Assembly: GCA_013339765.2 (NCBI GenBank)
Contig: JABSTR010000949.1
Span: 62,001 to 126,000, forward strand
Length of the DNA stretch: 64,000 bases
From: Haemaphysalis longicornis
Lineage: Eukaryota > Arthropoda > Arachnida > Ixodida > Ixodidae
Direction: 5' to 3'
Of the stretch, positions 44,447-57,136 are shown piece after piece; positions within the stretch are counted from its first letter, which is position 1; the number at the start of each line of letters is the position of its first letter. Both the position numbers and the translations under genes were made by a program. The notes below the pieces were generated by a model. That model was not told the origin of the DNA and did not search any database. It was given only the letters and a program-made list of their open reading frames with translations.

Positions 44447-45141
44447 CGAAGGATAGGCCAAGAATGTGTGCAGGCCAGTCGTTGCTCGACAGATCCGGGG
44501 GGCCGTCATAATTAACCAAAATGAAAACAAAAAAAAAAACTCCATGTATTTCTTGGCATTCCACTACCCAGACGGTGTAATTGGCAAGGAACAGCGTAAA
44601 AAAGCGTACTGGGAACTTCGTATTGCACCGGGAACGGAATAGATAAAGCACTGCTCACATGAAGCGAATTTCCTGCGCGGAGAAATTCGCTTCAGGTTCG
44701 TCGACAAACTTTGACCAGCGAGCCGCCTGGACGTAGCGCTGACTCTTCGCCCCCCCTAGACTTCACATATTCCAGTTTACAGTTTACTGTACAACGGAAA
44801 AGTGCATATCTAGCAGAGATCGCCGAAGAACTGCCTGTTTGTCCTCACGTTTTCTCGCTGCAACTTCGCTCCATGTGGGACGCGCTTCTAAAAGCTGCGT
44901 CCGGAATGTTCGCTTGCTCGCTTGCTTCCACTCGCACGTTTGCTTAGTCCGAAAGCTAATTTCCATATGTAATTCAATCGGCGACTTTCTTGTATGGGTG
45001 TGAATATTTGAAATATTGTTTCATCGCACGAACGGACAATAATAGCTAAGAGTATCATGGGCTCATCTATGGATACTTTCTGCGCAGGTGCATGGCTGTT
45101 ATTGTTGTCCGTTGTTCGCCTCAGACTGAACTAATATCCTT
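44447..45141. other. unassigned DNA
   Basis: No gene recognised. Confidence 0.35.
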
Positions 45142-45560
45142 TAACACGAAAGTGTTTTATTCCGGGATACACGTACATTTGAGTGACGTCATATTCGTCA
45201 CGGAAGGGACGCGAGTACAACGAACCAAGCAGCCTGTAAAGGGTGCACCCCTGCACACAGGGTCTTCTTGAGGGGAAGCAACCTTTAGAAACAAATAGTA
45301 CGTTGTTTTAGGGCTGTTCGTTTTCGGGTTTTATATTACAACACGAAAGTGTTTTATGCCGGAATATCCAATATTTCACTGGCGTCATATCCGTCACTGA
45401 AATGACGCCAGTACACCTTTGCCGAAGCGACCCGCCAGCAGGACGTCGCCCTCCAAGCACACCCACAAGACAGCCGCTCGCGCGCAAATTTTGCTCAGCT
45501 GCAGATTTCACTGCATATGTGTTTTATCCATTCCTATGACAGAGTAATCAATCACAATTT
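45142..45560 (+). repeat. interspersed repeat family A, copy 3
   Basis: Same orientation and organisation as 874-1310. Both half-units start with AACACGAAAGTGTT (45143 and 45340). Each is followed by TGACGTCATAT.CGTCAC or a decayed form. The middle phrase GTGCACCCCTGCACACAGGG and the 3' part CCGAAGCGACCCGCCAGCAG, then ACGTCGCCC, are kept. No coding frame of interest. Confidence 0.78.
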
Positions 45561-46849
45561 TTATTTAGCAATGCGCTCGTGGGGTGAATTCACCGCATAG
45601 CATAGAATACGTCAGAGCAAACTGCTCTGGCGCAGGCTACACGTACTTCATGATTATACATGCTTACGCACGTTCCCGTGCGTCTGTAAGTATACGTTGC
45701 AATACATTCGATACTGGCAACGACTGCGCCATGGCAGCGACCTAAGCTTCAAGCGATCTCTTTTACTATTTACAATGTACACCGTGCGATGTTTCCGCGT
45801 AAAACCATTTCATTGGTTTTCAAGGCTGGTCAAACCACGGGCAGCTTTGTTAACGTCTTCCCCCGGGTACGACGTCGATAGTTGAAATTTGTACGAGCCG
45901 TATACATTATCGAGCGCCCTATATATACGACGGTGCACACCGCACGCCGCTCAGACTGTCAACATCGTGCAAAACGAATAGTCGGCCCTGCAGGCCGACT
46001 ACTTGGCATGGACACATTGTATATAACCGCGAGTAGTATTGACAGCGGGATTGAGGTTAGCAAGGTCGGTAGGTTTTGGTTATTTACTTTGTTGCCTTTT
46101 AATGTCCGGGTAGCGGCGGCTTGGTGCGCTGTTCCAACAGGCAGCGCTTTATTCTAAATCGCGACCTTCGCAATTCCCAGTAGCATTTGACAGGTTTCCT
46201 TGTAATTGCACCGACCGGCGCGACGGCGCCAGTCTACGTCAACACCGACATGAACGAGGAAGCCTGAAGGGATACGTTTGACCAATTATGACTTATTTGT
46301 TTAATATTTTGCGGGTGTGACCGGCTATTTTCAACATCCGTTACTGCCTGTCTTTGGTCTGGGTCACTCAGAAAAGTGTTGTCCGCTCATCAGTCTGTGG
46401 CAGCGATAACGAAGTTTGAGGCCTGTCAGATCTCGGTGTGGTAGTATGCATGAGCTTTTGAGGCTTCATGCGACGAGATGACAAGGGCTAACGAACGCCG
46501 CCCTAGTTGCAACGAAGTGCCAATCAGTGTTCCCCGGTGTAGACATTTAGAAAACGCGTCAGTCGACACGGTGCGTCGCAGCGTGTGTCTCACTTAGCGC
46601 TGTTGGACCTCCTGAAAATACAAGTGAAATCAAATAAGCATGGAGCGACTTCGTGCAAGAAGTAGGCCGGCGGCGGGAAAATGCGCCTCGCTGTTTTTGG
46701 ACGGCGTCAACGCTGACAAGCAGAGCGTGACAGCGCGTGGCCCTTGAACACGCGCCCTGGCGGCTGAACTACAAGCAATTAATTCGGATGGAGTAAAAAG
46801 AAGAGTGAAGGGTGGGTTGCGAAAACCAACAGCCCCACAAAGCCTTACG
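45561..46849. other. unassigned DNA
   Basis: No gene recognised over 1.3 kb. Confidence 0.35.
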
Positions 46850-46893
46850 AGAGGAGGAGGAGGAGGAATAAACTTTATTTCTATATTAGTTCA
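46850..46893 (-). mobile_element. LINE 3' terminus with CTC tail
   Basis: On the minus strand it reads TATAGAAATAAAGTTTATTC followed by CTC repeats: an AATAAAG ending with a simple-repeat tail. It abuts the plus-strand LINE end at 46895 with the two 3' ends pointing outward. Confidence 0.45.
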
Positions 46894-46894
46894 G

Positions 46895-47156
46895 GAGTAG
46901 CGGCCGTACGGGAAAGATTTTTTTCCATATTTCCGAAGGAGCCCCAACCCCTCCATACAACAGTGGACAGCGCGGTTGACTAGCAAGGACCCTACGTTCC
47001 AGCTTGACCTGGTGCAAAGGGCCCGCGCAGCCAGCCGCAGCCAGGAGATCCCGGAATAGGCATCCCCTCCACCGGCGGGTGCCCTAACAACTGCACCTGC
47101 TGTTGTCAATAAAGATTTCATTCATTCATTCATTCATTCATTCATTCATTCATTCA
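46895..47156 (+). pseudogene. I-type LINE C-terminus with ATTC tail
   Basis: The plus-strand translation includes PNPSIQQW (the usual WEAAL-type start), then LTSKDPTFQLDLVQRARAAS and RSQEIPE. This matches the terminal helix of I-type LINEs (LSSDP..QL..V.RA..AA). The 3' UTR ends GTTGTCAATAAAGATTTC followed by about 9 ATTC units to 47156. It is strongly 5'-truncated. Confidence 0.72.
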
Positions 47157-47558
47157 ACCACCTTCTACTCCCGCTACCCCACTTGACCTAGCGTCTTCCT
47201 GATGTAATGAAGGCTATCTCTCTCTCTCTCTCTCTCATTCAACCAGCAGACATTAAAAATTTACTAACGCAAATGAAGAGAAAAACTGTTCACTTAGCTC
47301 TTACGCTACTTTCAAACGGCCACCGATAATCATTCCCGTCGATACGAGTTTGGGGAATCTCTACAGGGGTGCTACACATGACCCGAAAATATTCGCTGAT
47401 AACCCCTTTCTACACCTAAAAGAATGGCAATGCCTTCATACGCGGCTGTTCTTGGTTGATGGATCTCCGTTGGCTCCCCCCACATAGGAGTAGGCCGGAA
47501 AGTGCTCTTCACCCTACGGGATCCAGCCGTGACTGTAATCGCTACGCCACAGGAGGAT
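47157..47558. other. unassigned DNA with CT microsatellite
   Basis: A CT repeat of about 10 units lies at 47217-47236. No gene recognised. Confidence 0.4.
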
Positions 47559-47575
47559 TCTCAAGAATGGTGTTG

Positions 47576-47930
47576 GTCTTCGTAGTTTCCATTCTTCATG
47601 GCGTCCATGAATCTTGGCGGAATTGTAGTGTTTCTGGCTTCTTGCGGGTGATTTTCACAATCCCATAGGATATGGGCCATGGTGGCTCTCTCTCTGTTGC
47701 ATAGAGTACACATATCACTAACATACACCTCTGGGCAGATGTGTTTGGCTACCACTGGAGTCATTAATGAACAAGTCTGTAATTGTCTATAAATCACTGC
47801 TTCTTGTCTAGTTAGGTTAGGGTGTGGTGGTGAGAAAGTTCGGCGATTGATGCGGTACCACTCGAGAATGTCTCTATATGCAGTGAGCTGGCAATGGCTG
47901 GCCTCGAACGCCAACGGTCTGCAAGCGCCG
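47576..47930 (-). pseudogene. I-type LINE C-terminal fragment, inverted part of a twin-primed insertion
   Basis: The 118-codon minus-strand frame reads, in order: YRDILEWYRINRRTFSPPHP, then NLTRQEAVIYRQLQTCSL, then CPEVYVSDMCTLCN with ATMAHILWDC (the C..C...H....C knuckle of I-type LINEs), then RFMDAMKNGNYEDQ. It stops being element-like at 47576, exactly where the left 17-bp direct repeat (47559-47575) ends. To its right, plus-strand LINE 3' sequence begins. The frame is open but lacks all upstream domains. Confidence 0.78.
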
Positions 47931-48033
47931 CCTCCACGGAGGTTGTGTGAGCAGGCCTGGCAGGGGCTCAGCTATTGCGACGTACTAGCCGCGTCTTCAC
48001 AGCAGGCTCTAATAAAGGTTGTTTCTCCCTCTC
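47931..48033 (+). mobile_element. I-type LINE 3' end, sense part of the twin-primed insertion
   Basis: Ends GCTCTAATAAAGGTTGTTTC followed by a CT repeat, the usual AATAAAG plus simple-repeat ending, then immediately the right 17-bp direct repeat TCTCAAGAATGGTGTTG (48034-48050). The junction with the inverted part lies between about 47915 and 47960. Confidence 0.7.
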
Positions 48034-48050
48034 TCTCAAGAATGGTGTTG

Positions 48051-48679
48051 TCTGTCGCTCTGGTGTTAGTGTTCAGATCAAATTTGGTGGAAGGAAATAA
48101 ACATGGTTTGTTTGCCTCGGCAGTTTTTACACCTAAGTGCCTCAGCCTCCTGCCACGGGGTTACATCGAAAGTGTGTTGTTGCTGGTCCCGCACCGGAGG
48201 CATCTACCGACACACGCAGTCTCTTTTTTTTGCAACACGGAGTGCTGCCGTTAACGTAAGCACAAACGGCACGTTGCTCACGTAGAACACGGACAGCTCC
48301 GTCCTCCTTTAGCGGGTCATCGAGAAGAGGAAATCTGCCGAGCCCTTGTGCGGGTTGGGAGCTTCGTTTTCCGCGTATCGGTGACCGTTGCTCCTGCTTT
48401 CCTTATGCCGAACTTGATGCGCCTTCCTCGGCGTCCAACTTCCTCCTTGAAGGACTTGCAATTTCTCAATCCGCAAGGTCCCATTTTTCTCAATTTCAGC
48501 ATACGTAGCTCGTTTCATTCAACCGCAAGTAAACTTGGCATCGTTGGTACCAGTAAGGAAATAAGCTGCGGGACCGGGCTTGGTCTGATCAGACTTCGAG
48601 CGCCTCGAGAGCAGCCTTGAGATTCTGCAAGCGATCGTAGAGTTGACGTGGTGTCGTTAACCTTGTTTCCGCTTGTTAC
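48051..48679. other. unassigned DNA
   Basis: No gene recognised. Confidence 0.35.
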
Positions 48680-48995
48680 TGCCATGATGATGATGAAAAA
48701 CTTTTATTCAGTATCAATCAACGTTTTTCTTTTTTTTAAACCCTTGCTAGGGGTAGGCCAGTATGCAATGGGACCTGGTGGCTGCCTGAGCTTGACTGAT
48801 GATCTTTAGTTGAGCTTCTAGGTCTGAGTTGAGCATCATAGTCTCCCAAGTGTCTATGGTGTGTGTGCCGTCTGATATCTGTGGGCGCGTCCATATAATG
48901 TGGACCATGCTTGCCAGGATTCCGCAATGTTTGCATTTAGGTTCAAATGGGCCTGGGTAGAGTTTTTCGGGTAGGTTCCAACCTGTAATTTTCAC
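48680..48995 (-). pseudogene. I-type LINE C-terminus with ATG tail
   Basis: The minus-strand frame 48995-48747 reads GWNLPEKLYPGPFEPKCKHC, then GILASMVHIIWTR (knuckle with the last Cys lost), then WETMMLNSDLEAQLKIISQA and QAATRS. The 3' UTR ends ACTGAATAAAAGTTTTTC followed by ATCATCATC (48688-48680). A terminal fragment only. Confidence 0.78.
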
Positions 48996-49048
48996 CAGAT
49001 TGCCTCTTCCTTTTTGCTATAAGTCGAGCAGTATACGGTGAGGAGTCC

Positions 49049-49261
49049 CTAAAATACCACAGGCGTGCGATCAAAACGCTCCTTTAAAATGTCAATAATG
49101 GTACCGTAGTTCGCTCCTGTGATGTTAAATGCACGATAAACGTGCAGCTCGTCTATTAAGCGCTGATTGCAAAGCGGGCGCTCCGCGTCAGACGGGGTTT
49201 TGTTGTCGTGGAGGGGTTTGTTAGGACTGTAACGAGAAGGGCTGAGGCGGCTGTCATTCAA
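49049..49261 (-). pseudogene. BEL/Pao-type LTR retrotransposon gag fragment (DUF1759-like)
   Basis: The 70-residue minus-strand frame contains LHDNKTPSDAERP, then YRAFNITGANYGTIIDILKE and RF. The pattern of a Gly-Ala-Asn-Tyr-like site, a short hydrophobic helix and an IDILKERF end is what I know from the DUF1759 region of BEL/Pao-type gag proteins. No protease, RT, integrase or long terminal repeats are visible on either side, and the frame has no natural start. It is a short relic; the alternative is a chance resemblance, which the length of the motif makes unlikely. Confidence 0.55.
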
Positions 49262-49380
49262 GCGAACTGCAACTAAAGCAAGGCGGCGGCTGAAGAAGCA
49301 GATATAATATCATCATGTCCGTGAAATACATCAAATCCACTGCAAAAGAGAAATTAAAGATGCAGTACACACATGTACAC

Positions 49381-49509
49381 GCAGTACACGCAGTACACAC
49401 ATATGCGTGTATCTCTGCGCATGGTGGGGGAAAAACATTCACGTCGCAGTACACGCATATATGTGTGCGTGTATCTCTGCGCAATGGTGGGGGGGAAAAA
49501 ATTCACGTA
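49381..49509 (+). repeat. tandem duplication, about 64-bp unit x2
   Basis: Two units of GCAGTACACGCA...GTGTATCTCTGCGCA.GGTGGGGG followed by AAAAA.ATTCACGT, with a few differences. The CA/TG-rich start (49370-49405) is itself a small repeat of GTACACGCA. Confidence 0.8.
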
Positions 49510-51799
49510 TCTCCACGAAGTGAATCATGACCAGTGGGCGAAGCACTGGGGATCGTTCTTACCGTAAACCACCCGTGGAATTGCCCACTTGGACATGTAA
49601 ATGAGTGACAACGCGGGTGTACAGTATATACAATTCCAATCCAATCCAATCCGATACAATTCAATTTAATCCGATCCTGGTCCTCATGCGCGTTGCAGGC
49701 AGCACGTATCGGCTCCAACTAGTCCACCATTCTGCCTGCGAAATTCAAACAATTCGAACCAGAATGTTCCGTTAAACTGTGTTTTTCAATAAGCCGAATA
49801 ACGTTTTTATGCTTCCTTCATTTTGCGCCTAATTGAACAGATATTCAACTGCAGTCTGCAATACGTCTTCTTTGCAGGAGCTAATGGCGTCGTCATTCTG
49901 TTCCGAGACCTCTTCTCGACTTGCTTCACTGCGGTGAAGCGCGAGCGTTCCTGGGTAATTTACTCGTGCGAAGGCATAATTCACTTACGCGCAAACAATG
50001 CCCGTAAACGTTTTCGCAGCGCGAAGGGAGTTCAACGCTCCCGCGGCATCCCAAGAACTAACTAGAAAAGCGAACTGCGGACGAGATGCCTGCCCATTGT
50101 TTCGGTCCCGGAGCCCGCACCAATGTCAAGGTCGGGCGTCCGCGCGCGCGGTGAGGAGGTTTGAGCGGGACACAACACAACAAAACAAAACAAAAGGTGT
50201 GAACCGCGTAAGTGGCTTCTGAGAACTCAGCACGGACGCGACGGCGGCTGTACAAAAATAGAAGAGAAGTAAACGAGACGTAGAAAAAAAAAAAGCGTAA
50301 TGCCAGCTGTCGCTAAGAGACAAACGGTAACCATTTTTATGCCAGAAAAATGGGTTGAAATGTAATCAGTACTTTTCTCCCTCGGCGAAAATGTACTGTA
50401 TGGAAACGCATTCGTTGAAATGGAGAGGAGACACAATCGGCTTTCTGGAATTGTAAATATAAGAGATACAAGTTCCCCTGCTTCTCTTTTTTTTTTTTTT
50501 TTCCTCTCTGTTGAGTTTACGCCTTTCATTTTTTTCAATCTCCTCCCCGGCTTTTTCTTCCCACTGGGGCTGTTAACACCCGACACTTATCCCATCGTGT
50601 TTCTAAGCGTCTTTTTGCTTGTCTTTCGGGAGCCGCCCGACTCGCTCGGGTCGAGGAGCACTGTCCTGCGCTCAGAGAAAAGAAGTGGTCGAAAGACAAG
50701 ACAAGAAGAAAGGAAGTGGAGAAAGCGTCTGCGAGCACTATCTCTCCCCGGTGGGCGACGGTGTCACGGCCGTCCACACACGCGTCCAGACGCGTTCGCT
50801 GTCCGCGTGTGAACCGATGACGGAGCCTCGCCGCCGCTCGCCAGCAGTCACCTCGGCTGATGCAGGGTACGCCGGGTGCAAATAAAAAAAACGACAAGCC
50901 CGTGAAAGCGAGGACGGCGCAGAAAACAAGATGGGAAGGCTAGCGACGTTGCGCCCACCGCCACGACGATTGCCGCCGTTGCCTCCTCCGCCGCCGACGC
51001 TGCTCTCGACCTTGTGACCCGATGGCGTCGAAGCAGTCGCAAATTGAGATAAACCGGTTCCGCGAGCGCTGTCGTCGAGCGGGAACCGATGCTGCGCGTC
51101 GAGTCGTACGCGCTCATGAAGACGGCGACGAGTGTTGCGGTGGGGAGGGCGAGGCCGTTCGTTCTTCTGTTTTAAACGGGGGAGCGAGGCGCGATACGCG
51201 TACACCGCGCGCAACCAGCGCCAACTCGTCGGTCGTCACTTTTATCGCTTTTATTTGACTTCACGCTGGGCGTTCGTCGTTTTTTTTTTTCCTTTTTTTC
51301 TGTCTTTCCTGCCTACTTTTGCTACTTGCCGGGGCTTGTCGAGGAAACAGCAGCAAGGCACGGTCAACTTGAGCGGCGCCTCCCACGTCTCGCAAGCGAG
51401 ACAGTCGTCGGCGGGCCGACTGGATCTCAATGAGGCCCCGTTTACTTATTTTCTTGTTCGGCTGCTTCGCTTCATTCTGGCCTTTTTACTCTCTTCTCTC
51501 TCTCTCTCTTCCTTTCTTGTCTCGAAAACCACTTGCCGGCTGTGCAGTGCGTCATTACACATGAATCTTGTTTGAAAATGGGTACGGGTATGGGTATCGG
51601 CGCTTTATGAAAGGCGCCACGCCCTTGGGCTCATTGCTACAATCTGCGCACTGTTACATGAACAGCAAGACAGAGGGGGAGGGGGGGGGGGGGCGGGGGG
51701 AGCGGTAATGGTTGGTTAACAAAAAGAAACAGCAAGCTTAAGCGTCATAAGTGCTAATATGACACGGCACAACACTCATTTAGCTCAATGTAGCAAAAC
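49510..51799. other. unassigned DNA with GC-rich patch
   Basis: A GATTG-related minisatellite in reverse orientation lies at 49630-49675. 50740-51230 is CpG-rich. Facing frames there begin MASKQSQIEINRFRERCRR (plus, 51022) and MSAYDSTRSIGSRSTT (minus, 51117); both look like possible first exons, but neither has a recognisable domain or a good splice donor. A G-run lies at 51673-51702. Confidence 0.3.
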
Positions 51800-54095
51800 A
51801 TATATAGGGAGAGAGAGAGAGTGAGTGAGAGAGAGAGAAAACACTTTATTAATGAAGAAAGCCGAGAGTTTTGCCAGAATCTCTACACTGACATGCTACT
51901 CGGCGGAAGAATGGGTAGGGGAGGGTAGAACAGGCCCTATAGATAACAGGGCGGAAGAACGAGGAGAGAAGAAAAAAAACACACATCGCGGAGTTTGTGG
52001 GAACAGTTCGATGAACATCACGATCTCCGTAGTATGTCAAATCACTTCAGTGACACCGATCTCGTCCAGGTATTCAAATAACGCCACTAGTGCTTTGCCT
52101 TGAGCTGAAGGGGAGGGCCATGGACCGATTGGTCCTGGGCGTAGGTGCTCGATCTCCTGCTCCAAACGGCACCTTGCGACTATGTAAGCGGAGCATTATA
52201 ACAGTAGGTGTTTCGTGGTTTCCGGCAATTATCAGTTATCACAGTACGGATTCGAAGTTGCACCGAGTTGAAACAGGTATGTTTTCGTGAGCGCTGCATT
52301 GAGATGTAATCGGTGGATTAAAGTTTCTAGTCAGCGCGGAAGTCGCTCTGTCAGCTTAATCCTGAGGTCGGGGTCTACCTAATGCAAGAAGGCGTAGTGG
52401 TGCTCTGGAAGAGACCAGAGACGGTTCCGCTCCATTAAAACAGCCTTCGTCATAGCTGAGGCATCATGCTTGATGAAGCCCTTCCCCCTATTATACATTT
52501 GAAGGCCCCTCGGAGCTGCTTCATCTGCCTTCTCGTTCCCTGGAACACCACAGTGGCCTGGAAGCCACTGAAATGTCACTTGGCGCCCAATGTCTTTGGC
52601 TAGGTGGTGCAATTTTTCATGAGATGCGTGTTCGTGAATGCTGAAGAAACTTGCGCAGTAGACTCTGGAGGGCGGCCTTGGAATCTGTGAAGATGGTCCA
52701 TTGCCCTGGCGGTTGGCGGAAAATGTACCGGATGGCTTCCTTGATAAAGTGAAATTCGGCTGACATTGATGACGTTGCCCGCTGAAGGCGATGAGAAAAC
52801 ATCTGTCCAGTGGACTAGATAAAGATCCCAGAGGAACTACGATCAAGCGTACATAAGCCGTCTATAAAAATTTGGTTTGTGCGTTAGTATAGCCGGCTAA
52901 TGTGGCCGAGTGTCAACTGTAACAAGCCGCTTTGAGGCATATTTTTTAGAGCCAATTCCCGGGATGTTGCATCTAATTTGCAATGATGAAAGGGTCCAGG
53001 GTGGGAAATAAGACGGCATTGAATTTGGTGCCTAGGAGGGAATGGAAAGATGTAATCTCTTCAATGTTCGACCAAAGCTTGAGTTTTTATTTTCAATCAC
53101 GCGCGTTGTTCTATGGGTTTCGGCATGCATCCGATGTCGCGGATGTATCCGCACGGTTTCTTGGTGCCTAATCACGTCCAAGGGCAGACAGCCAGCTTGA
53201 GCGACAGTATCCAAGCACGACGATCCTCTGGGAAGCCCGAGGCAGATACGAAGGCAGTTGTTTCTTTGTTTCTTACTGACTCTAGCTGTTTTCTGTTTGT
53301 GGGTGACAGATTATGTAGGACAGGGAGACTGTAGCGCAGTACGCCATTGATATAGGATTTACTGAGCAGTATCATGAAGCGACAGTCACTGCCCCATCGA
53401 CTACCGGCAAGATACCCGACGACCTTTGACATCGCCGATATTCGCGTACAGAGCCTTTTGACCTCCGGAGTCTACGAAAGATTACGGTATATTAATATTC
53501 CGAGGAATCTTTGAGTACGTTCATACTGCAGGCTACGGCCTCCGAGGACTAATGGATGCTGTTTCATGTTCTTGCGAGTAAAAGACATCGAAACACTTTT
53601 CTCGGAGGACAGATGCAGTCCGTGAAAGGTATGCTGATATATTCGCAATAGCTTTCTGTAGTCTTTGTTGTGTGGTGCGACGTGATCTCGCTGCACTCCA
53701 AATGCAGATGTCGTCCGCATAGAGTGTGACATGTACGCCATGCGGGGGGACTCGCTTTATGTGGATGAGCGTCAGGTTGAACAGGAGAGGTCTCAAGACG
53801 GCCCCTTGAGGTACCCCTTTTTGTATAGCGTAGTAGGACGTTGGGCCTTCCGAGTGCACATGAAGAGTTCTCGGCCCTGTAGGTAGCTTGATATCCACGC
53901 GTAAAGTTTTCCCCCGAAGCCAATAGAAGCAAGGGATGCTAAGATTGAATCATGGAAAACTGAATCGAATGCCGATTTGATGTCCAAGAATATTGCAGTG
54001 GGGATGTTTCTGTTATGCAATTCGTCTTCTAGAGACGAAACCAGTGAAATTACGTTGTCGATTGCTGCTCCATTCTCGCGAAGGCCGTTCACCTG
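51800..54095 (-). pseudogene. I/R1-like LINE, RT to 3' tail, decayed
   Basis: On the minus strand the following are readable, in order. RT palm: NGLRENGAAIDNVISLV, FLDIKSAFDSVFHDSILASL (53985-53930). Then KGVPQGAVLRPLLFNLTLIH and the catalytic box LYADDICIW (53740). Then the thumb, with ILSKSYINGVLRYSLPVLHN-like sequence at about 53350. Then RNase H: WTIFTDSKAALQSLL (about 52690) and WLPGHCGVPGNEKADEAA (about 52560). Then a C-terminal Cys/His region. The end is TTCATTAATAAAGTG followed by CT/CA repeats at 51800-51850. YADD, TDSKAA and PGHCGVPGNE are intact, but frameshifts and stops divide it into at least six frames. The endonuclease and N-terminus are lost. It is one of the best-preserved LINE bodies in the window. 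Confidence 0.88.
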
Positions 54096-54998
<903 letters not shown>

Positions 54999-56024
54999 AA
55001 GGAAATCGCGACCAGCGGCTCGATTGGAGAGGCCTTCGACAAGGCGAGGCGAAACAAGGGGTCTAAGGCGTTAAGCTGGACATTCAAGCATTCGCACTCA
55101 CAACCCATCAGAAAAGCTTCAGTGCCCTCGAATTTTAAGCGATGCTCCATTACTCCAGATAGAAACCTAGGAAAAGCGTGGTAGCGTCTGTCTGACCTTC
55201 AAGCTCAGCCAAGGTCAAGCAAGCGGCTCGTGCGGCGTCGCGCCACTACCGCGCTTCGGTCGATGGTCGAAGCAGCACAAAGTCACGTGGTCTTGCGAGA
55301 GCAGTGCGCCTCGTTTCTTGTCGCGCAATTGGTGGAGCCGTCACTCAGGAAGCTGGGGGTTAAACTGGCCTCAGTCCAGGCCCTTGACTGCAGCCCTGAC
55401 ACGGGGGACCAGAGAGACGTTATCAGCGTGATGGGAGCTGGACAACCGGCCCTCCCACTGCTCGGGGGACGGATAGGCGACCGGTAAAAAGCTCAAAGGC
55501 TCATGGGTACATTGTCTGCTCCAGCGGAGTCACGCCACTTCCATTTCGAGAGTTCTCTTAGCCTCCCCGTAGACCGGCGGCTTCCACTCGCGTTTGTGCT
55601 TGTCGTTTGTCAGTTTCCACCGAAAAAACAACGCTCATGCATCGCGCATTCAAATAATAACAATGATGAATCCTACTGGGCTCCTCTGAAAGGCAAGCAC
55701 TCTGTGACAAATAAACAGCACGCATACGCGCGTGAAAGCCGCCGGCGTACGGGAGGCCCGGTGAGATCTCGAAGCGGGAGTGGCGGGAGCATACGACGTA
55801 CCCATGAGCCTTTGCGCTTTTTACCGATTGGGGTTGGGCGATGGAGTGTTCCGACAAGCCCACTCCATGTGCTATACTGCGAAGTGACAGCTGAGGGGGC
55901 ATTGGGTAAGGAAGACGGAGTGGAGGATGGGTGAGTTGTAATAGGTGTGTAAAGGACGATATAGGATGCTTCCTCCCTGGTTAGTAGAGGGTGAGGTTGA
56001 GGCAAGGTGAGTCGAAGGTTGCCA
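54999..56024. other. unassigned DNA with dispersed repeat
   Basis: 55130-55230 (TGCTCCATTACTCCAGATAG, then GTAGCGTCTGTCTGACCTTC) matches 33688-33800. The overlapping frames at 55503-56005 on both strands have no recognised domain. Confidence 0.4.
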
Positions 56025-56206
56025 TAGAGAGTTTTGGCTTAGCGGCTAGCGTTCGCTACGCTAGGGTCGGCGTGTACCGGGACCCGACTGCGCATGCGTC
56101 CACGGGAACAGCGAGGAGGGCTACCCCTCACCGGAACGAATTCGCACCTGCCCAGCTGGGGCGACGGTAGCGTAGCGTACGCTAACCGCTATGCTAAAAC
56201 TCTCTA
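56025..56206. mobile_element. 182-bp MITE with 39-bp inverted ends
   Basis: The left end 56025-56063 (TAGAGAGTTTTGGCTTAGCG...) and right end 56168-56206 (...ATGCTAAAACTCTCTA) are inverted repeats matching at about 35 of 39 positions. The arms are themselves rich in palindromic GCGTACGCTA words. The centre (104 bp) has no coding capacity. A TA target duplication would fit, but the flanks do not prove it. Confidence 0.87.
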
Positions 56207-56769
56207 ATGTGGAGGTTGGTTGAATGGAACTTCAGTAGGTGGAGTAAGCTGGGCCGTGGGTTCGCTGTGTATGTTTTTTTAGCTTCCCCATGTAGAGATG
56301 AACTTGAGAAGCAGCGAGCGCGGCCATAAAACTGTCGCCTTCGGCCCGCTTCGCCTCGAGTGTTACCTGTCTTCGCACTTGCGCCTCTCCATCACACCGG
56401 CCCCAAAGCAGAGGTGACTTCCGGGCGATTTTCGCCATCTGCGAAGATCGCCCGCCAGCCAGACAGACCCGATGGCGACTGGCGCGTGACGCTAAGCATG
56501 ATCGATCACTTGATCGATGACGCCAGAACCTCCGCTGCGGAGAATCCCGCGGTAGAACCGAGGACGGCGCAACGGGGTTTGACACTTTACTCAAAGGCAC
56601 TCCGTGAATACCGTTATGCGCGCTCTTTTTCGCTCGGCATCTGAGTGACAATTTCTGGCGTCCCGTCACCAATAACTGCCCGTCAATTTCAATAAGGCTC
56701 CGCTGGGATACAGCGTTAGCAGAGACACGATCGAACGAGTGTGCCCTTGCGGAGGGGTAGGCGGCGGAG
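56207..56769. other. unassigned DNA
   Basis: No gene recognised. Confidence 0.35.
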
Positions 56770-56850
56770 GGAATGGTTCTAGTCTAGTTCTTTATTAATG
56801 AAGGGAAGGCCATGCGGCCAAAATAGGGGAGGGGATTAGGAAATGACCAA
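56770..56850 (-). mobile_element. LINE 3' end
   Basis: On the minus strand it reads CTTCATTAATAAAGAACTAG, similar to the end of the LINE at 51800-54095 (TTCATTAATAAAGTG). No coding part remains. The CCATGCGGCC phrase precedes it. Confidence 0.45.
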
Positions 56851-57044
56851 CGAGATTCAACACCAAACGATGAACGCACGAGATATTTCCAGCAACGATG
56901 TTTCCGCACAGCTACCGAGATGTTTCTCTTTTATGTTCGACAGCGTTGCCCTATCGTGACTCGCTTGCAGAGACACTTCGGAATCTCATTGCATCGGCAC
57001 CCGCCAGCCTGTTCTGGAGAAACCATTTCGACAAAGCGGTTTGT

Positions 57045-57128
<84 letters not shown>

Positions 57129-57136
57129 ATCGATCG
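57045..57136. repeat. ATCA tetranucleotide microsatellite
   Basis: About 20 AATC units ending in two GATC units; a decayed continuation runs to 57175. The unit equals the tail of the SINE family in this window. Confidence 0.95.
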
